Of a stretch of 12,109 bases of DNA, positions 5,238 to 11,761 are shown piece by piece. Position 1 is the stretch's first letter. Each line of letters begins with the position of its first letter. This stretch comes from Faecalibacterium sp. UBA7177. GTDB taxonomy: Bacteria; Bacillota; Clostridia; Oscillospirales; Ruminococcaceae. The stretch is from the NCBI GenBank assembly GCA_002491225.1, contig DKVN01000117.1, forward strand, positions 3,835-15,943. The letters are read 5' to 3'. The position numbers and the translations under genes were made by a program. Under the pieces are notes generated by a model. It ran no database searches and was not told the origin of the DNA. It saw only the letters and a program-made list of their open reading frames with translations.

Positions 5238-7094
5238 TCACCCCCGGCCGCCCTCGGGGCTGTCCGGGTGGAAATGGGCGAAGATGGCCTTGGCGGCCGC
5301 CGGGCCGATGCCTTTGGCCTGCTGCAGCTGCTCGGCGCTGGCCTCGCGCACCGCCGAAACCGTCTTGAACTCGGCCAGCAGGGCCTTGGCGGCCGCCGGG
5401 CCGATGCCGGGGATCTGGGTGAGGCTGGAGGCGTAGGCTTTTTTGTGGTACTGCTGGCGGCGGTAGACGTTGGCGAAGCGGTGGGTCTCGTCCTGGATGG
5501 CGGTGATGAAGCTGAAGATGCCCCGGTGCATGCTGATGGCGATCTCGCCGCCCGCGGCGGTGACGATGGCGCGGGTGCGGTGCCTGTCGTCCTTGACCAT
5601 GCCGTAGAGCGGCACGTCAGCCAGCTGGGTACCGGCCAGGGCGGCGGCCACCGCGCTGACCTGCCCCCTGCCGCCGTCCAGCAGGATGACGTCCGGCTTT
5701 TGGCCGAAGGCATCGCCGTCCCCGGCCGCGGCGTGGGCGGCATACTCGGCGGCGCGGCGGGCGAGGGTCTCGGCCATGCTGGCGTAATCGTCGGTACCGG
5801 CCACCGTCTTCATCTTAAACTTGCGGTAGCTGCTTTTTTGGGGCTTGCCGTTTGCAAAGACGACCATGCCGCAGACGCTGGTGCCGTCGCCCCAGTTGGA
5901 GATATCGTAGCTCTCGATGCGCCGGGGCGGGGCGGGCAGGCCGAGCACCACGGCCGCCTCGTCCAGCAGCCGGTCCTCCCGGCCGTAGCGGCCGCTCTCG
6001 CGGGCCAGCCGCTCGATGGCGTTGGTGTAGGCCATCTCGACCAGCTTGGCCACGTCCCCGCGCTGGGGCACATAGAGCCGCACCGCGCTTCCGCGGGTCT
6101 CGCTGAGCAGCTGGGCCAGCGCCTCGCCGCTCTCGGGCAGGGCGTCCACCGCGATGGTGCGGGGGATCTCCTCGCCGTCCAGATAGTAGCGGGGCAGAAA
6201 CTCCTCGCGGGCGGCGTCGATGTCGGTGGTGTCGTGGAAGAGGAACTCCCGCTTGTCGGTCAGACGGCCCTCGCGGTAGCGCAGCACGGCGGCGCAGACC
6301 GCGTGGGGGGTGCCGGCCAGGGCGATGACGTCCATGTTGGTGTCCTCGCTGACCACCACCTTCTGCCCGGCCGAGACCTTGCGGATGGCGGCGATCTGGT
6401 CCCGCAGCAGGGCGGCGGCTTCAAAATCCAGCCGCTCGGCGGCCTCCTGCATCCGCTGCTCGAGGGTTTTGAGGATCTCCTTTTTGCCGTAGCGGATCAT
6501 GTGCACCGCGCCGCGCACCGCCTCGCAGTAGCTCTCGCGGGAGATGCGCCCGCTGCAGACCGCCATGCACTTGCCGATGTGGGCGTTGAGGCAGGGCCGC
6601 CCCTTGCCGATGTCCCGCGGGAAGACCTTGCCGCACCGGGGCAGCAGAAAGGAATCCTGCGCCGACTCGACCATCTGCCGCACCGCGAAGCTGCTGGTGT
6701 AGGGGCCGATGTACTCGGCACCGTCCTCCTCCTTTTGCAGCACGGCCGAGAGGCGGGGGTATTCCTCCCGGGTCACCCGGACATAGCTGTAGCCCTTGTC
6801 GTCCTTTAAGAGGATGTTGTATTTGGGGGTGTGGGCCTTGATCTGGCTGGCCTCGAGCACCAGCGCCTCGAACTCGCTCTGGCAGACGATGACGTCGAAC
6901 TGGAAGGCGTTCTGGATCATCTTGGTGACCTTGGCGTCGTGGGGCACCCCCTCGCGGAAATACTGGCTGACCCGGGTGCGCAGCCGCTTGGCCTTGCCGA
7001 TGTAGATGATCTCGTCCTGCCTGTTGCGGATGATGTACACCCCCGGCAGCAGCGGCAGCATTTTGGCCTTTTGGTAAAGCTCGGCCTTGGTCAT
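5238..7094 (-). CDS. uvrC: Excinuclease ABC subunit C (UvrC)
   Basis: A 618-residue protein of normal family length. In nucleotide excision repair it makes both incisions around a lesion after loading by UvrA/UvrB. The N-terminal GIY-YIG nuclease has GVY (18-20) and YIG (31-33). Four cysteines at 154, 168, 176 and 180 match the family's iron-sulfur cluster pattern. A UVR motif (about 203-238) binds UvrB. The RNase H-like C-terminal nuclease has Asp397, Asp473 (in LLDGGRGQ) and His538. Two helix-hairpin-helix motifs end the protein (IPGIGPAAAKAL and KGIGPAAAKAI). AGGAGG lies 14 bases before the ATG. No terminator is evident before the AT-rich islet that follows the stop at once. Confidence 0.97.
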   Translation of the reverse strand: MTKAELYQKAKMLPLLPGVYIIRNRQDEIIYIGKAKRLRTRVSQYFREGVPHDAKVTKMIQNAFQFDVIVCQSEFEALVLEASQIKAHTPKYNILLKDDKGYSYVRVTREEYPRLSAVLQKEEDGAEYIGPYTSSFAVRQMVESAQDSFLLPRCGKVFPRDIGKGRPCLNAHIGKCMAVCSGRISRESYCEAVRGAVHMIRYGKKEILKTLEQRMQEAAERLDFEAAALLRDQIAAIRKVSAGQKVVVSEDTNMDVIALAGTPHAVCAAVLRYREGRLTDKREFLFHDTTDIDAAREEFLPRYYLDGEEIPRTIAVDALPESGEALAQLLSETRGSAVRLYVPQRGDVAKLVEMAYTNAIERLARESGRYGREDRLLDEAAVVLGLPAPPRRIESYDISNWGDGTSVCGMVVFANGKPQKSSYRKFKMKTVAGTDDYASMAETLARRAAEYAAHAAAGDGDAFGQKPDVILLDGGRGQVSAVAAALAGTQLADVPLYGMVKDDRHRTRAIVTAAGGEIAISMHRGIFSFITAIQDETHRFANVYRRQQYHKKAYASSLTQIPGIGPAAAKALLAEFKTVSAVREASAEQLQQAKGIGPAAAKAIFAHFHPDSPEGGRG

Positions 7095-7132
7095 GCGGGG
7101 CGGGCCTCCTTTCGCGGGGTCACTTTAATAAT

Positions 7133-7161
7133 GTAATAAGGGAAAGCCGCGGCCCGGACAG
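7133..7161 (-). promoter_or_regulatory. Possible weak uvrC promoter
   Basis: An AT-rich patch between the ptsH terminators and uvrC offers TATTAC (7138-7133) as a -10 with a poor -35 (CTGTCC, 7161-7156) at 17 bases. The patch resembles the start region of the Ala/Pro-rich gene (4613-4640), which does have a perfect promoter. uvrC must start somewhere here because a strong terminator lies upstream, but the exact boxes are unsure. Confidence 0.3.
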
Positions 7162-7173
7162 CCCGCGGGCGGG

Positions 7174-7192
7174 AAAACGGGCGGGCCGCCCG
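7174..7192 (-). terminator. Possible second terminator after ptsH
   Basis: A GC palindrome (7192-7178, centred at 7185) is followed on the minus strand by TTTT (7177-7174). It lies just beyond the main ptsH terminator and would act as a backup. The loop is small and the T-run short. Confidence 0.4.
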
Positions 7193-7206
7193 GCCCGCGG
7201 ATATGG

Positions 7207-7236
7207 AAAAAGGGCGGGCCTGACGGCCCGCCCTTT
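7207..7236 (-). terminator. Intrinsic terminator of ptsH
   Basis: A perfect 12-bp stem, AAAGGGCGGGCC with GGCCCGCCCTTT, closes a 4-base loop (7236-7209). On the minus strand the T residues continue to 7207. It begins 27 bases after the ptsH stop. Confidence 0.93.
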
Positions 7237-7262
7237 GCAGATGTTTTCTGCCGCTGTTTGGG

Positions 7263-7526
7263 TTACTCCGCAAACCCACTGTTGACCAGCTTGACCAGGC
7301 CGTCCACGGCGGTCTGCTCGTCGGCGCCGTCCGCGATGATGCGGATGGTGGTGCCGCCCACGATGCCAAGGCTGAGCACGCCCAGCAGGCTCTTGGCGTT
7401 GACCCGGCGCTCCTCTTTTTCGACCCAGATGGAAGCCTTGTACTCGTTGGCCTTCTGGATGAAGAAGGTGGCCGGACGGGCATGCAGGCCAACCTGGTTC
7501 TCGACCGTAACTTCTTTCACATACAT
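7263..7526 (-). CDS. ptsH: Phosphocarrier protein HPr
   Basis: An 87-residue HPr. The motif VGLHARPAT (12-20) contains His15, which accepts phosphate from enzyme I and passes it to sugar-specific EIIA proteins. Ser46, in NAKSLLGVLSLGI, is the site used by HPr kinase in Firmicutes for catabolite control, so both regulatory residues are present and this is HPr rather than Crh, which lacks His15. AAGGAG lies 11 bases before the ATG. The gene is alone between its own promoter and terminator; no ptsI (enzyme I) is next to it. Such solitary HPr genes occur in Clostridia and may serve regulation as much as transport (inference). Confidence 0.95.
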   Translation of the reverse strand: MYVKEVTVENQVGLHARPATFFIQKANEYKASIWVEKEERRVNAKSLLGVLSLGIVGGTTIRIIADGADEQTAVDGLVKLVNSGFAE

Positions 7527-7599
7527 GATCGCGATCGCTCCTTAACTACTCAAAGTTTTATGGTTTCAATCCACTTCGACTTGCTGAACCGATGTTCCT

Positions 7600-7628
7600 A
7601 TCATAGCCTAAACGACCGGCCTTGTACA
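7600..7628 (-). promoter_or_regulatory. Promoter of ptsH
   Basis: On the minus strand, -35 TGTACA (7628-7623) and -10 TATGAT (7605-7600) are 17 bases apart; four and five of six bases match consensus. The leader is about 65 bases. Further upstream (7682-7715) lies an A/T-rich stretch with an imperfect palindrome CACATTTGTG, which could aid or control the promoter. I found no clear cre (CcpA) site. Confidence 0.65.
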
Positions 7629-7719
7629 GTATTTTTGCACATTTTTGTCAGTTCACCGAATCTCAAGCGCCACAGCCTGTACACATTTGTGCTTTTTTAC
7701 CATTTAATTTTGCACTTGA

Positions 7720-7749
7720 TTGGTGGAAACCCCGAAGGTTTTCCACCAA
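7720..7749 (-). terminator. UUCG-capped hairpin after trmD, likely transcript end
   Basis: In the minus-strand RNA a 10-bp perfect stem (7749-7740 with 7729-7720), one mismatch and two more GC pairs are closed by a C(UUCG)G tetraloop, which is exceptionally stable. The tetraloop forms only in the minus-strand RNA, fitting the direction of trmD. It is not followed by a U-run, so it may be a processing or stability element rather than a simple intrinsic terminator. Confidence 0.5.
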
Positions 7750-7779
7750 GAGGCCGAAACCGTTTCCAGCCGCCCCCGG

Positions 7780-8505
7780 CTACCCGCGTTTTTTCGGCTC
7801 GCTGCCCTCGTAGGCGGCAAAGAGGTCCGGGCGGCGGGCGCGGGTGCGCGCGAGGCTCTGCTCGGTGCGCCACTCTTCCACCTTTGCGTGGTGGCCGCTG
7901 AGCAGCACCGGGGGTACCCTGCGGCCCTGCCACTCCTCGGGGCGGGTGTACTGGGGGTATTCGAGCAGGCCGTCCCAGTAGCTCTCCTCCTGGTAGCCCT
8001 GCGGCTCGGCCAGCACGCCGGGCTGCAGGCGCAGCACGCTGTCCGCCACCACCAGGCTGGCCAGTTCGCCGCCGGTGAGCACATAGTCCCCGATGCTGAT
8101 CTCCTCATCCGCCAGCGCCTCGATCACCCGCTCGTCGATGCCCTCGTAGTGGCCGCAGACCAGCAGCAGGCCGTCGTATGCGGCCAGCCGTTTGGCGTGC
8201 TGCTCGGTGTAGGGGGTGCCCGCGGCGGTCATAAAGAGGATGCGGGGACGGGGGCGGCCTTGTGCCTCGTACTCGGCGAGGACGGCCTGGCAGCAATCGT
8301 GGATGGGCTGGGCGGCCATGACCATGCCGCAGCCCCCGCCGTAGGGGTAGTCGTCCACCTGCTTCTGCTTGTTAAGGGTGTAATCCCGGATCTGGTGGCA
8401 GTGGGTCTCGATAAGACCCTTGCGGGCGGCCCGGCCGAGGATGCTCTCGTTGAGGAAGGCCTGGCAGAGCTCCGGGAAGAGGGTGGCAATGTCGATGCGC
8501 ATCAT
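7780..8505 (-). CDS. trmD: tRNA (guanine(37)-N1)-methyltransferase TrmD
   Basis: A 241-residue SPOUT-fold methyltransferase that makes m1G37 next to the anticodon and so prevents frameshifting. The N-terminus RIDIATLFPEL is typical. DDYPYGGGCGMVM (51-63) is the conserved glycine-rich loop. The SAM-binding trefoil knot has CGHYEGIDER (117-126) and SIGDYVLTGGE (137-147). Asp155 in the ADSVLR segment matches the catalytic Asp169 of E. coli. YTRP (187-190) is also conserved. Two ATGs are adjacent: 8505 overlaps the rimM stop as ATGA, and 8502 fits the family N-terminus better (240 residues). Either way it is coupled to rimM. In Bacillus rplS follows; here a hairpin and the ptsH promoter do. Confidence 0.96.
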   Translation of the reverse strand: MMRIDIATLFPELCQAFLNESILGRAARKGLIETHCHQIRDYTLNKQKQVDDYPYGGGCGMVMAAQPIHDCCQAVLAEYEAQGRPRPRILFMTAAGTPYTEQHAKRLAAYDGLLLVCGHYEGIDERVIEALADEEISIGDYVLTGGELASLVVADSVLRLQPGVLAEPQGYQEESYWDGLLEYPQYTRPEEWQGRRVPPVLLSGHHAKVEEWRTEQSLARTRARRPDLFAAYEGSEPKKRG

Positions 8506-9035
8506 ACCGGCTCATCCCCGCTTTCCGCCGTGTCGAACATGCCGGGGATGGGGGCCACCAGCAGGTAGCCCTCCTCGGGGTGCAGCCCCTTCAGGAACTC
8601 CGGCACCCCGGGGAACCGGCACTCCTGCCCCGCGGGGGTGAGCACGGTGTAGATATCCTGGGCGGCGGGGTGGGTGATCTCCTTGACCGTACCGTACACC
8701 CGGCCGTCGGCGGCGTCCCGCACCTCGAGGCCGATGAGGTCCTGCAAAAAGTAGCGCCCGGCGGGCAGGTGGGCGTCGGCCCGGGCGATGTAGAGCACCC
8801 GGCCGAGGTAGGGGCGGGCCTCCTCGATGCTGGACACCCCTTTTAAGGTAAGCAGCGCCATGTTTTTGTGGGCCCGCACCGCGGCCACCGCCTGGGGCGC
8901 GGCCCCGGACGCCGAGAGATAGAGGGTGCCGAACCCGGCCAGAAACTCCGCGCTGTCGCACCAGAGCTCGAGCTTCATCTCGCCGTGCACCCCGTGGGTA
9001 GCCACCACCTTGCCCACCTCAAGATACTCCTGCAT
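8502..9035 (-). CDS. rimM: Ribosome maturation factor RimM
   Basis: A 177-residue protein that binds ribosomal protein S19 and helps mature the head of the 30S subunit. The N-terminal RimM domain shows the typical EVGKVVATHGVHGEMKLE segment. The C-terminal PRC-barrel spans from about residue 95 to the end, with YFLQDLIGLEV and the closing APIPGMFD. The frame is open further upstream, but I chose the ATG at 9035 because the family begins just before VGKVV and an AGAGGGA ribosome site lies about 7 bases before it. The stop overlaps trmD. A terminator-like hairpin lies 35 bases upstream of the start, with no room for a promoter between. Confidence 0.94.
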   Translation of the reverse strand: MQEYLEVGKVVATHGVHGEMKLELWCDSAEFLAGFGTLYLSASGAAPQAVAAVRAHKNMALLTLKGVSSIEEARPYLGRVLYIARADAHLPAGRYFLQDLIGLEVRDAADGRVYGTVKEITHPAAQDIYTVLTPAGQECRFPGVPEFLKGLHPEEGYLLVAPIPGMFDTAESGDEPV

Positions 9036-9068
9036 CTGTGTTCCCTCTCTTTTTTTGTGAACTGTTCG

Positions 9069-9107
9069 CAAAGAAAAGGGGCCGTTGCAGCCCTGCAATA
9101 GCCCCTT
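9069..9107 (-). terminator. Terminator-like hairpin between khpA and rimM
   Basis: AAGGGGC (9107-9101) pairs perfectly with GCCCCTT (9082-9076). Inside, TTGCA pairs with TGCAA around a 4-base loop. The tail on the minus strand is TTTTCTTT. This has every mark of an intrinsic terminator, yet it sits inside an operon that is usually continuous, which suggests partial termination or attenuation before rimM-trmD. Confidence 0.8.
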
Positions 9108-9157
9108 GTTCTCATGTTCTCAGAATCTCTGCGGCAGACAGCCCCGGTTTTGGCCGG

Positions 9158-9391
9158 TCAGTCGATCTCGACCATGACCTTTTCGCCGCGGCGCACCGCG
9201 GCGGCCCGCATGACCACCCGGATGGCCTTGGCGATGCGGCCCTGTTTGCCGATCACCCGGCCCATGTCGCCCTCGGCGACCGTGAGATGGTAGACGATGG
9301 TGCCATCCTCGCGGGGCTCGTCGACCGATACTTCAACCGCGTCCGGCTCCTCCACGAGGCCCCGGGCAACGGCAAGCAGCAATTCCTGCAT
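9158..9391 (-). CDS. khpA: KH-domain RNA-binding protein KhpA (YlqC family)
   Basis: A 77-residue single KH domain. The RNA-binding GxxG loop is GKQG (48-51), in GRVIGKQGRIAKAIR, followed by the expected helix and final strand (EKVMVEID). In other Firmicutes KhpA works with KhpB (Jag) and influences cell size and division through RNA. GGAGGG lies about 10 bases before the ATG. Its place between rpsP and rimM is the standard one; ylqD, which follows in Bacillus, is absent. Confidence 0.94.
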   Translation of the reverse strand: MQELLLAVARGLVEEPDAVEVSVDEPREDGTIVYHLTVAEGDMGRVIGKQGRIAKAIRVVMRAAAVRRGEKVMVEID

Positions 9392-9442
9392 GGTGATTGG
9401 TCCCTCCGTTCCTGGAAGTTTGCGAAAAATCCCGCTTCCCGC

Positions 9443-9685
9443 TTACAGGATGTTGGACTTTTTCAGCAGAACGCGCACGGTGTCGGTGGGCTGCGCGCCG
9501 TTGGCGATCCACTGCTTGGCCTTTTCGCCGTCAATGTTCACCACAGCGGGGTCCTTGGTGGGGTCGTAGTAGCCGATCTCCTCGATGAAGCGGCCGTCGC
9601 GGGGGAAGCGGCTGTCCGCCACCACAACACGGTAAAAGGGAGCCTTTTTTGCGCCCATACGGCGCAGCCTGATCTTAACAGCCAT
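9443..9685 (-). CDS. rpsP: 30S ribosomal protein S16
   Basis: An 80-residue S16, close to the usual length. The N-terminus MAVKIRLRRMGAKKAPFYRV is a strong signature, followed by VVADSRFPRDGRFIEEIGYYDP in two parts (21-42) and the typical GAQPTDTV (63-70) before a basic end. S16 binds 16S rRNA early in 30S assembly. A longer in-frame extension exists, but the ATG at 9685 has AGGAGGTAA just upstream and matches the family. The 157 bases before it hold GC hairpins near the ffh stop and then an AT-rich leader. Confidence 0.97.
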   Translation of the reverse strand: MAVKIRLRRMGAKKAPFYRVVVADSRFPRDGRFIEEIGYYDPTKDPAVVNIDGEKAKQWIANGAQPTDTVRVLLKKSNIL

Positions 9686-9842
9686 TGGAATTACCTCCTG
9701 GTATATTGTATTTATATTGGCATGGCTTTCACGCTGCGCCAAGCAGTTCGTTTGAGCCATACGGACAAAATTGTGGCGCGGGCGCGCAGGGCCCGCGGGG
9801 GCGGTGTAGGGCGGTGCCGGGGCGAAATGCCCCGCCCGCCTT
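9686..9842 (-). promoter_or_regulatory. ffh-rpsP intergenic region with possible promoter
   Basis: The part next to ffh is GC-rich, with a small hairpin (GGGGC, 5-base loop, GCCCC) directly after the stop and more GC dyads, none followed by a good U-run. The part next to rpsP is AT-rich and contains TATAAA and TACAAT hexamers that could be -10 boxes, but no convincing -35 at proper distance. A separate rpsP start is possible but not shown. Confidence 0.3.
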
Positions 9843-11186
9843 TTACATCGGCATACCCGGCATGCCGCCAAAGCCCATGCGCCGGGAGAAGGCCTTGGGG
9901 TTCTTTTTGATCTGACGCATCAGCTTTTGCATCGCCTCAAACTGGCGCAGCAGCCGGTTGACCTCCTCAACGGTGGTGCCGCTGCCGGCCGCGATCCGCC
10001 GCTTGCGCCTGGGGTTGATGATCGACGGCTTTTCCCGCTCGGCGGGGGTCATGCTGTAGATGATGGCCTCGATGTGGGTAAACACCTTTTCATCCACCTG
10101 GCTGGGGTCGACCTTATTGCCGCCGGGCAGCATCGAGAGCATGGCCGCCGCGCCGCCCATCTTTTTCATCTGGGCGAACTGGTCGAGCATGTCGTTCATG
10201 TCGAACTTGTTCTCCCGCATCCGGCGGGCGGTCTCCTCGGCCTTTTTCTCGTCGAGGTCGGTCTGGGCCTTTTCGATCAGGCTGAGCACGTCCCCCATGC
10301 CGAGGATGCGGCCCGCCATCCGGGCGGGATGAAAGACCTCGAGGTCGTCCAGCTTTTCGCCGACGCCCTGGAACTTGATCGGCTTGCCGGTGACGGCCAG
10401 CACGCTGAGGGCCGCGCCGCCGCGGGTGTCGCCGTCGGTCTTGGTGAGGATGATGCCATCCACCCCGACCGCCTCGTGGAAGCTCTTGGCCACGTTGACC
10501 GCGTCCTGCCCGGCCATCGCGTCGACCACCAGCAGCACCTCGTCCACCGTCACCGCCTCGCGGATGCGGCCGAGCTCGTCCATGAGCTCCTGGTCGATGT
10601 GCAGGCGGCCCGCGGTGTCCAGCAGCACGATATCGTTGCCGTAATCCTTTGCATGGGCAACGGCCTTTTGGGCGATCTGCTCGGGCTTTGCGTTTGGCAG
10701 GGTGAACACCGGCACCCCGGCCTGCTTGCCCACCACCTGCAGCTGCTCGATGGCGGCGGGGCGGTAGATATCGCAGGCGACCAGCAGCGGGCGGTGCCCC
10801 TGCTTGAGGAAGTACTTGCCCAGTTTTGCGGCGTGGGTGGTTTTGCCGTTGCCCTGCAGGCCGCAGAGCATCAGCACGGTGGGGCCCTTGCTCTTGATGT
10901 GGATGCGGGCCGCCTCATCGCCGCCCATCAGGGCGGTGAGCTCCTCGTTGACGATCTTGATGACCTGCTGGGCGGGGGTGAGGCTCTCCATGACCTCGCT
11001 GCCCATCGCCCGTTCCGAGACGCTGGCGCAGAAATCCTTGGCGACCTTGTAGTTGACGTCGGCCTCGAGCAGGGCCATCCGCACCTCGCGCATCGCAGCC
11101 TTGATGTCCGCCTCGCTGAGCTTGCCCTTGCCCTTCAGCTTTTTGAAGACCCCGGCCAACCGGTCCGAAAGGGAGGAAAATGCCAT
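9843..11186 (-). CDS. ffh: Signal recognition particle GTPase Ffh (SRP54)
   Basis: A 447-residue SRP54 of usual length. It binds signal sequences as they leave the ribosome and, with 4.5S/6S RNA and FtsY, delivers nascent chains to the membrane. The N domain (1 to about 90) is helical. The G domain has the P-loop GLQGNGKTT (109-117), DTAGR (190-194) and TKTD (248-251), then DTRGGAAL. The M domain (about 300-447) has PSIINPRRKRRIAAGSG, which binds SRP RNA, and ends with a Met/Gly-rich tail (MGFGGMPGMPM). The ATG at 11186 has AGGGGAG about 12 bases upstream. It follows ylxM by 25 bases in the same transcript. Confidence 0.98.
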   Translation of the reverse strand: MAFSSLSDRLAGVFKKLKGKGKLSEADIKAAMREVRMALLEADVNYKVAKDFCASVSERAMGSEVMESLTPAQQVIKIVNEELTALMGGDEAARIHIKSKGPTVLMLCGLQGNGKTTHAAKLGKYFLKQGHRPLLVACDIYRPAAIEQLQVVGKQAGVPVFTLPNAKPEQIAQKAVAHAKDYGNDIVLLDTAGRLHIDQELMDELGRIREAVTVDEVLLVVDAMAGQDAVNVAKSFHEAVGVDGIILTKTDGDTRGGAALSVLAVTGKPIKFQGVGEKLDDLEVFHPARMAGRILGMGDVLSLIEKAQTDLDEKKAEETARRMRENKFDMNDMLDQFAQMKKMGGAAAMLSMLPGGNKVDPSQVDEKVFTHIEAIIYSMTPAEREKPSIINPRRKRRIAAGSGTTVEEVNRLLRQFEAMQKLMRQIKKNPKAFSRRMGFGGMPGMPM

Positions 11187-11211
11187 GGTGTCGTTGTTCT
11201 CCCCTTTCCTC

Positions 11212-11577
11212 TTATTCGGTGATCTCGCCGATCAGCCGCAGCATCTCGTCGGTGGCCTTTTCGATCTCGTCCGAGGTGTTGTAGCTGCCGGAATTGCAAA
11301 AGCGGATCTCCCGCGCGAGGGCCTCAATTCTGGCCAGGCCATCCCGCACCGCTCGGTAGCGGGCGGCAAAGCCGACCTTGCTCTCAAGCTCGAGCAGGAT
11401 GCTCTCGCCCCGCTTGATCGAATCCCGCACGCCCTGGCGGGTGATGCCGAAGTTGTCGGCGATCTCGGCGAGGGAGAGGTCGTCGTTGTAGTACTGCTCC
11501 ATCACGTCCCGCTGCTTTTCGGTGAGGACATCGCCGTAAAAATCGAGGAGATACGAGATCTCGAGATTTTTGGCCAA
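11212..11577 (-). CDS. ylxM: YlxM/p13-family helix-turn-helix protein (UPF0122)
   Basis: About 121 residues. The N-terminus (AKNLEISYLLDFYGDVLT) and the sigma-70 region 4-like helix-turn-helix DLSLAEIADNFGITRQGV, followed by IKRGE, match YlxM. This family is encoded directly before ffh in Firmicutes and is thought to act with SRP. The start needs care: an in-frame GTG at 11586 is overlapped by the ribosome site AGGAGGT itself, so it cannot be used well. The TTG at 11577 lies 8 bases after AGGAGG and fits the family N-terminus, so I start there. A charged helical tail ends the protein. Confidence 0.92.
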   Translation of the reverse strand: MAKNLEISYLLDFYGDVLTEKQRDVMEQYYNDDLSLAEIADNFGITRQGVRDSIKRGESILLELESKVGFAARYRAVRDGLARIEALAREIRFCNSGSYNTSDEIEKATDEMLRLIGEITE

Positions 11578-11616
11578 TGGTTCCACCTCCTGCTGCGCCG
11601 GGCCGTCTGACGCGGG

Positions 11617-11648
11617 GTTGGTGTAAAGGGATTTGCTTTACACCCAAC
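11617..11648 (-). promoter_or_regulatory. Leader hairpin at the 5' end of the ylxM-ffh transcript
   Basis: GTTGG, a bulged G, then TGTAAAG (11648-11636) pairs with CTTTACACCAAC (11628-11617) around a 7-base loop: 12 bp with one bulge. It begins about 8 bases after the -10 box, so it is at the very 5' end of the mRNA. There is no U-run after it. It probably protects the transcript or is a regulator target (inference). Confidence 0.6.
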
Positions 11649-11655
11649 GCTGCTT

Positions 11656-11684
11656 ATTATACCAAAGATGGCGGGGAATGTCAA
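11656..11684 (-). promoter_or_regulatory. Perfect sigma-A promoter of the ylxM-ffh-rpsP operon
   Basis: TTGACA (11684-11679), a 17-base spacer and TATAAT (11661-11656) on the minus strand are an exact consensus match, as expected for highly expressed translation genes. The upstream terminator of the thioesterase gene ends about 20 bases before it. Confidence 0.93.
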
Positions 11685-11705
11685 GAGATGACGGGGAAGG
11701 TCAGG

Positions 11706-11724
11706 AAAAAACGGCCCACCGGGC
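11706..11724 (-). terminator. Probable terminator of the thioesterase gene
   Basis: A short stem, GCCC with GGGC around a 3-base loop (11724-11714), is followed on the minus strand by CG and six T residues (11711-11706). The stem is short but the T-run and position, 38 bases after the stop, support it. Confidence 0.5.
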
Positions 11725-11761
11725 ATTGCATTTGGGTTTTTGGCGGTTTCCTGCGGTCTGT

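Noticed and set aside
7527..7540. GATCGCGATCGC palindrome before ptsH as an operator
   Set aside because: It lies between ribosome site and start codon and is a simple GATC/CGCG-rich palindrome; a chance or methylation-site motif is enough to explain it.
9686..9871. N-terminal extension of ribosomal protein S16
   Set aside because: It overlaps the end of ffh, has no S16 similarity and ignores the strong ribosome site before the ATG at 9685.
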